The position numbers were made by a program, and so were the translations under genes. A stretch of DNA of 64,000 bases from Limnobacter olei (GTDB lineage Bacteria > Pseudomonadota > Gammaproteobacteria > Burkholderiales > Burkholderiaceae_B): assembly GCF_029087225.1 (NCBI RefSeq), contig NZ_JARFJD010000009.1, positions 180,210-244,209 of the forward strand, in the 5' to 3' direction. Under the pieces are notes generated by a model that saw nothing but the letters and a program-made list of their open reading frames with translations, made no database searches and had not been told where the DNA came from. Position 1 is the first letter of the stretch, and every line of letters starts with the position of its first letter. Below are positions 63,818 through 64,000 of the stretch, piece by piece.

Positions 63818-63842
63818 CAAGGTAGGTTCAGCTCCACCCGAC

Positions 63843-64000
63843 TCACCGCGTCTCCCGCGTCCTGACGTATCCCTTCGTTGTGCTCTGGTCTTTTTGGGCC
63901 AGTGCAACCTGAAGCTCCTCCATTCTGTAGCCAGGCTTTTTAGCATCCGTTGCTGCCTTGGCTCGAATGTCCTTTAAAGTTAGTAAGCCCCCAGCAAACC
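63843..64000 (-). CDS. 3' end of a tyrosine recombinase/integrase
   Basis: The last 52 codons of a minus-strand gene read LLTLKDIRAKAATDAKKPGY, EELQVALAQKDQSTTKGYVR and a short tail. The box II Arg (DIRAK) and the nucleophile Tyr (TTKGYVR) are visible. The residue usually His before them (HxLR) is Lys, and the usual His in the LGH position is Gln. The gene runs off the right end of the window, so only its C-terminal part can be seen. It is convergent with the unknown module and supports a genomic island. Confidence 0.8.
   Translation of the reverse strand, partial: FAGGLLTLKDIRAKAATDAKKPGYRMEELQVALAQKDQSTTKGYVRTRETR

Overview
The window is a stretch of a betaproteobacterial (order Burkholderiales) chromosome. 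Protein wording and gene order resemble Limnobacter and relatives, but the genus is an inference made without a database search. Supporting points are the rpsF-priB-rpsR-rplI-dnaB order, the alaA-hom-thrC cluster, glnA followed by a DUF4124-type gene and ntrB-ntrC, the aceE-aceF-lpdA operon with a lipoyl domain fused to the E3 subunit, and the thrS-infC-rpmI-rplT-pheS-pheT-ihfA-merR-tRNA-Pro order. Most of the window is dense housekeeping sequence with operons on both strands.

Layout. 1-4216: ribosomal protein operon and replicative helicase dnaB, which carries a 351-residue intein in its Walker A motif. 4217-5851: a small accessory patch with an imperfect palindromic repeat, a candidate amidase/immunity pair and a broken or frameshifted small membrane gene. 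5852-8883 (minus): PIN-PhoH ATPase, a Bcp peroxiredoxin, a small DMT transporter and an Mth938-like protein. 9013-12977: alaA-hom-thrC. 13101-19478: a two-component system with a sigma54-type regulator, running straight into molybdenum cofactor genes (mobB, moeA, moaD, moaE) and a fluoride channel. 19497-25194: rhodanese, then the nitrogen-control cluster with two NtrC sites and a sigma54 promoter before glnA, then ntrB and ntrC. 25215-31170 (minus): chemoreceptor, xthA, prlC, folD. 31253-40386: a PAS-sensor kinase/FixJ-type regulator pair divergent from the pyruvate dehydrogenase operon. 40466-42446: rpiA, then a lone phoU with a possible Pho box, then a small membrane protein. 42483-53820 (minus): yggX, thyA-folA, an MsbA-like exporter, an AttEFGH-like ABC operon, fabI, a glycosyltransferase, an LpxH-like phosphoesterase and a DUF1145-like protein. 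53905-62163: tRNA-Val, a 42-residue Lys-rich protein, and the thrS-infC-rpmI-rplT-pheS-pheT-ihfA-merR translation cluster ending in tRNA-Pro. 62164-64000: left edge of a putative genomic island with two overlapping genes of unknown function and the 3' end of a tyrosine-recombinase gene.

Most notable: (1) the two-gene module of unknown function between tRNA-Pro and an integrase; (2) the dnaB intein, which has the Trp/Cys/Thr signature of class 3 inteins and two intact LAGLIDADG motifs; (3) the amidase/immunity-like pair at 4456-5357; (4) an infC gene that appears to start at ATC; and (5) a terminator-like hairpin ending only 13 bases before the dnaB start codon. All assignments come from reading the sequence and from family knowledge; no searches were run.
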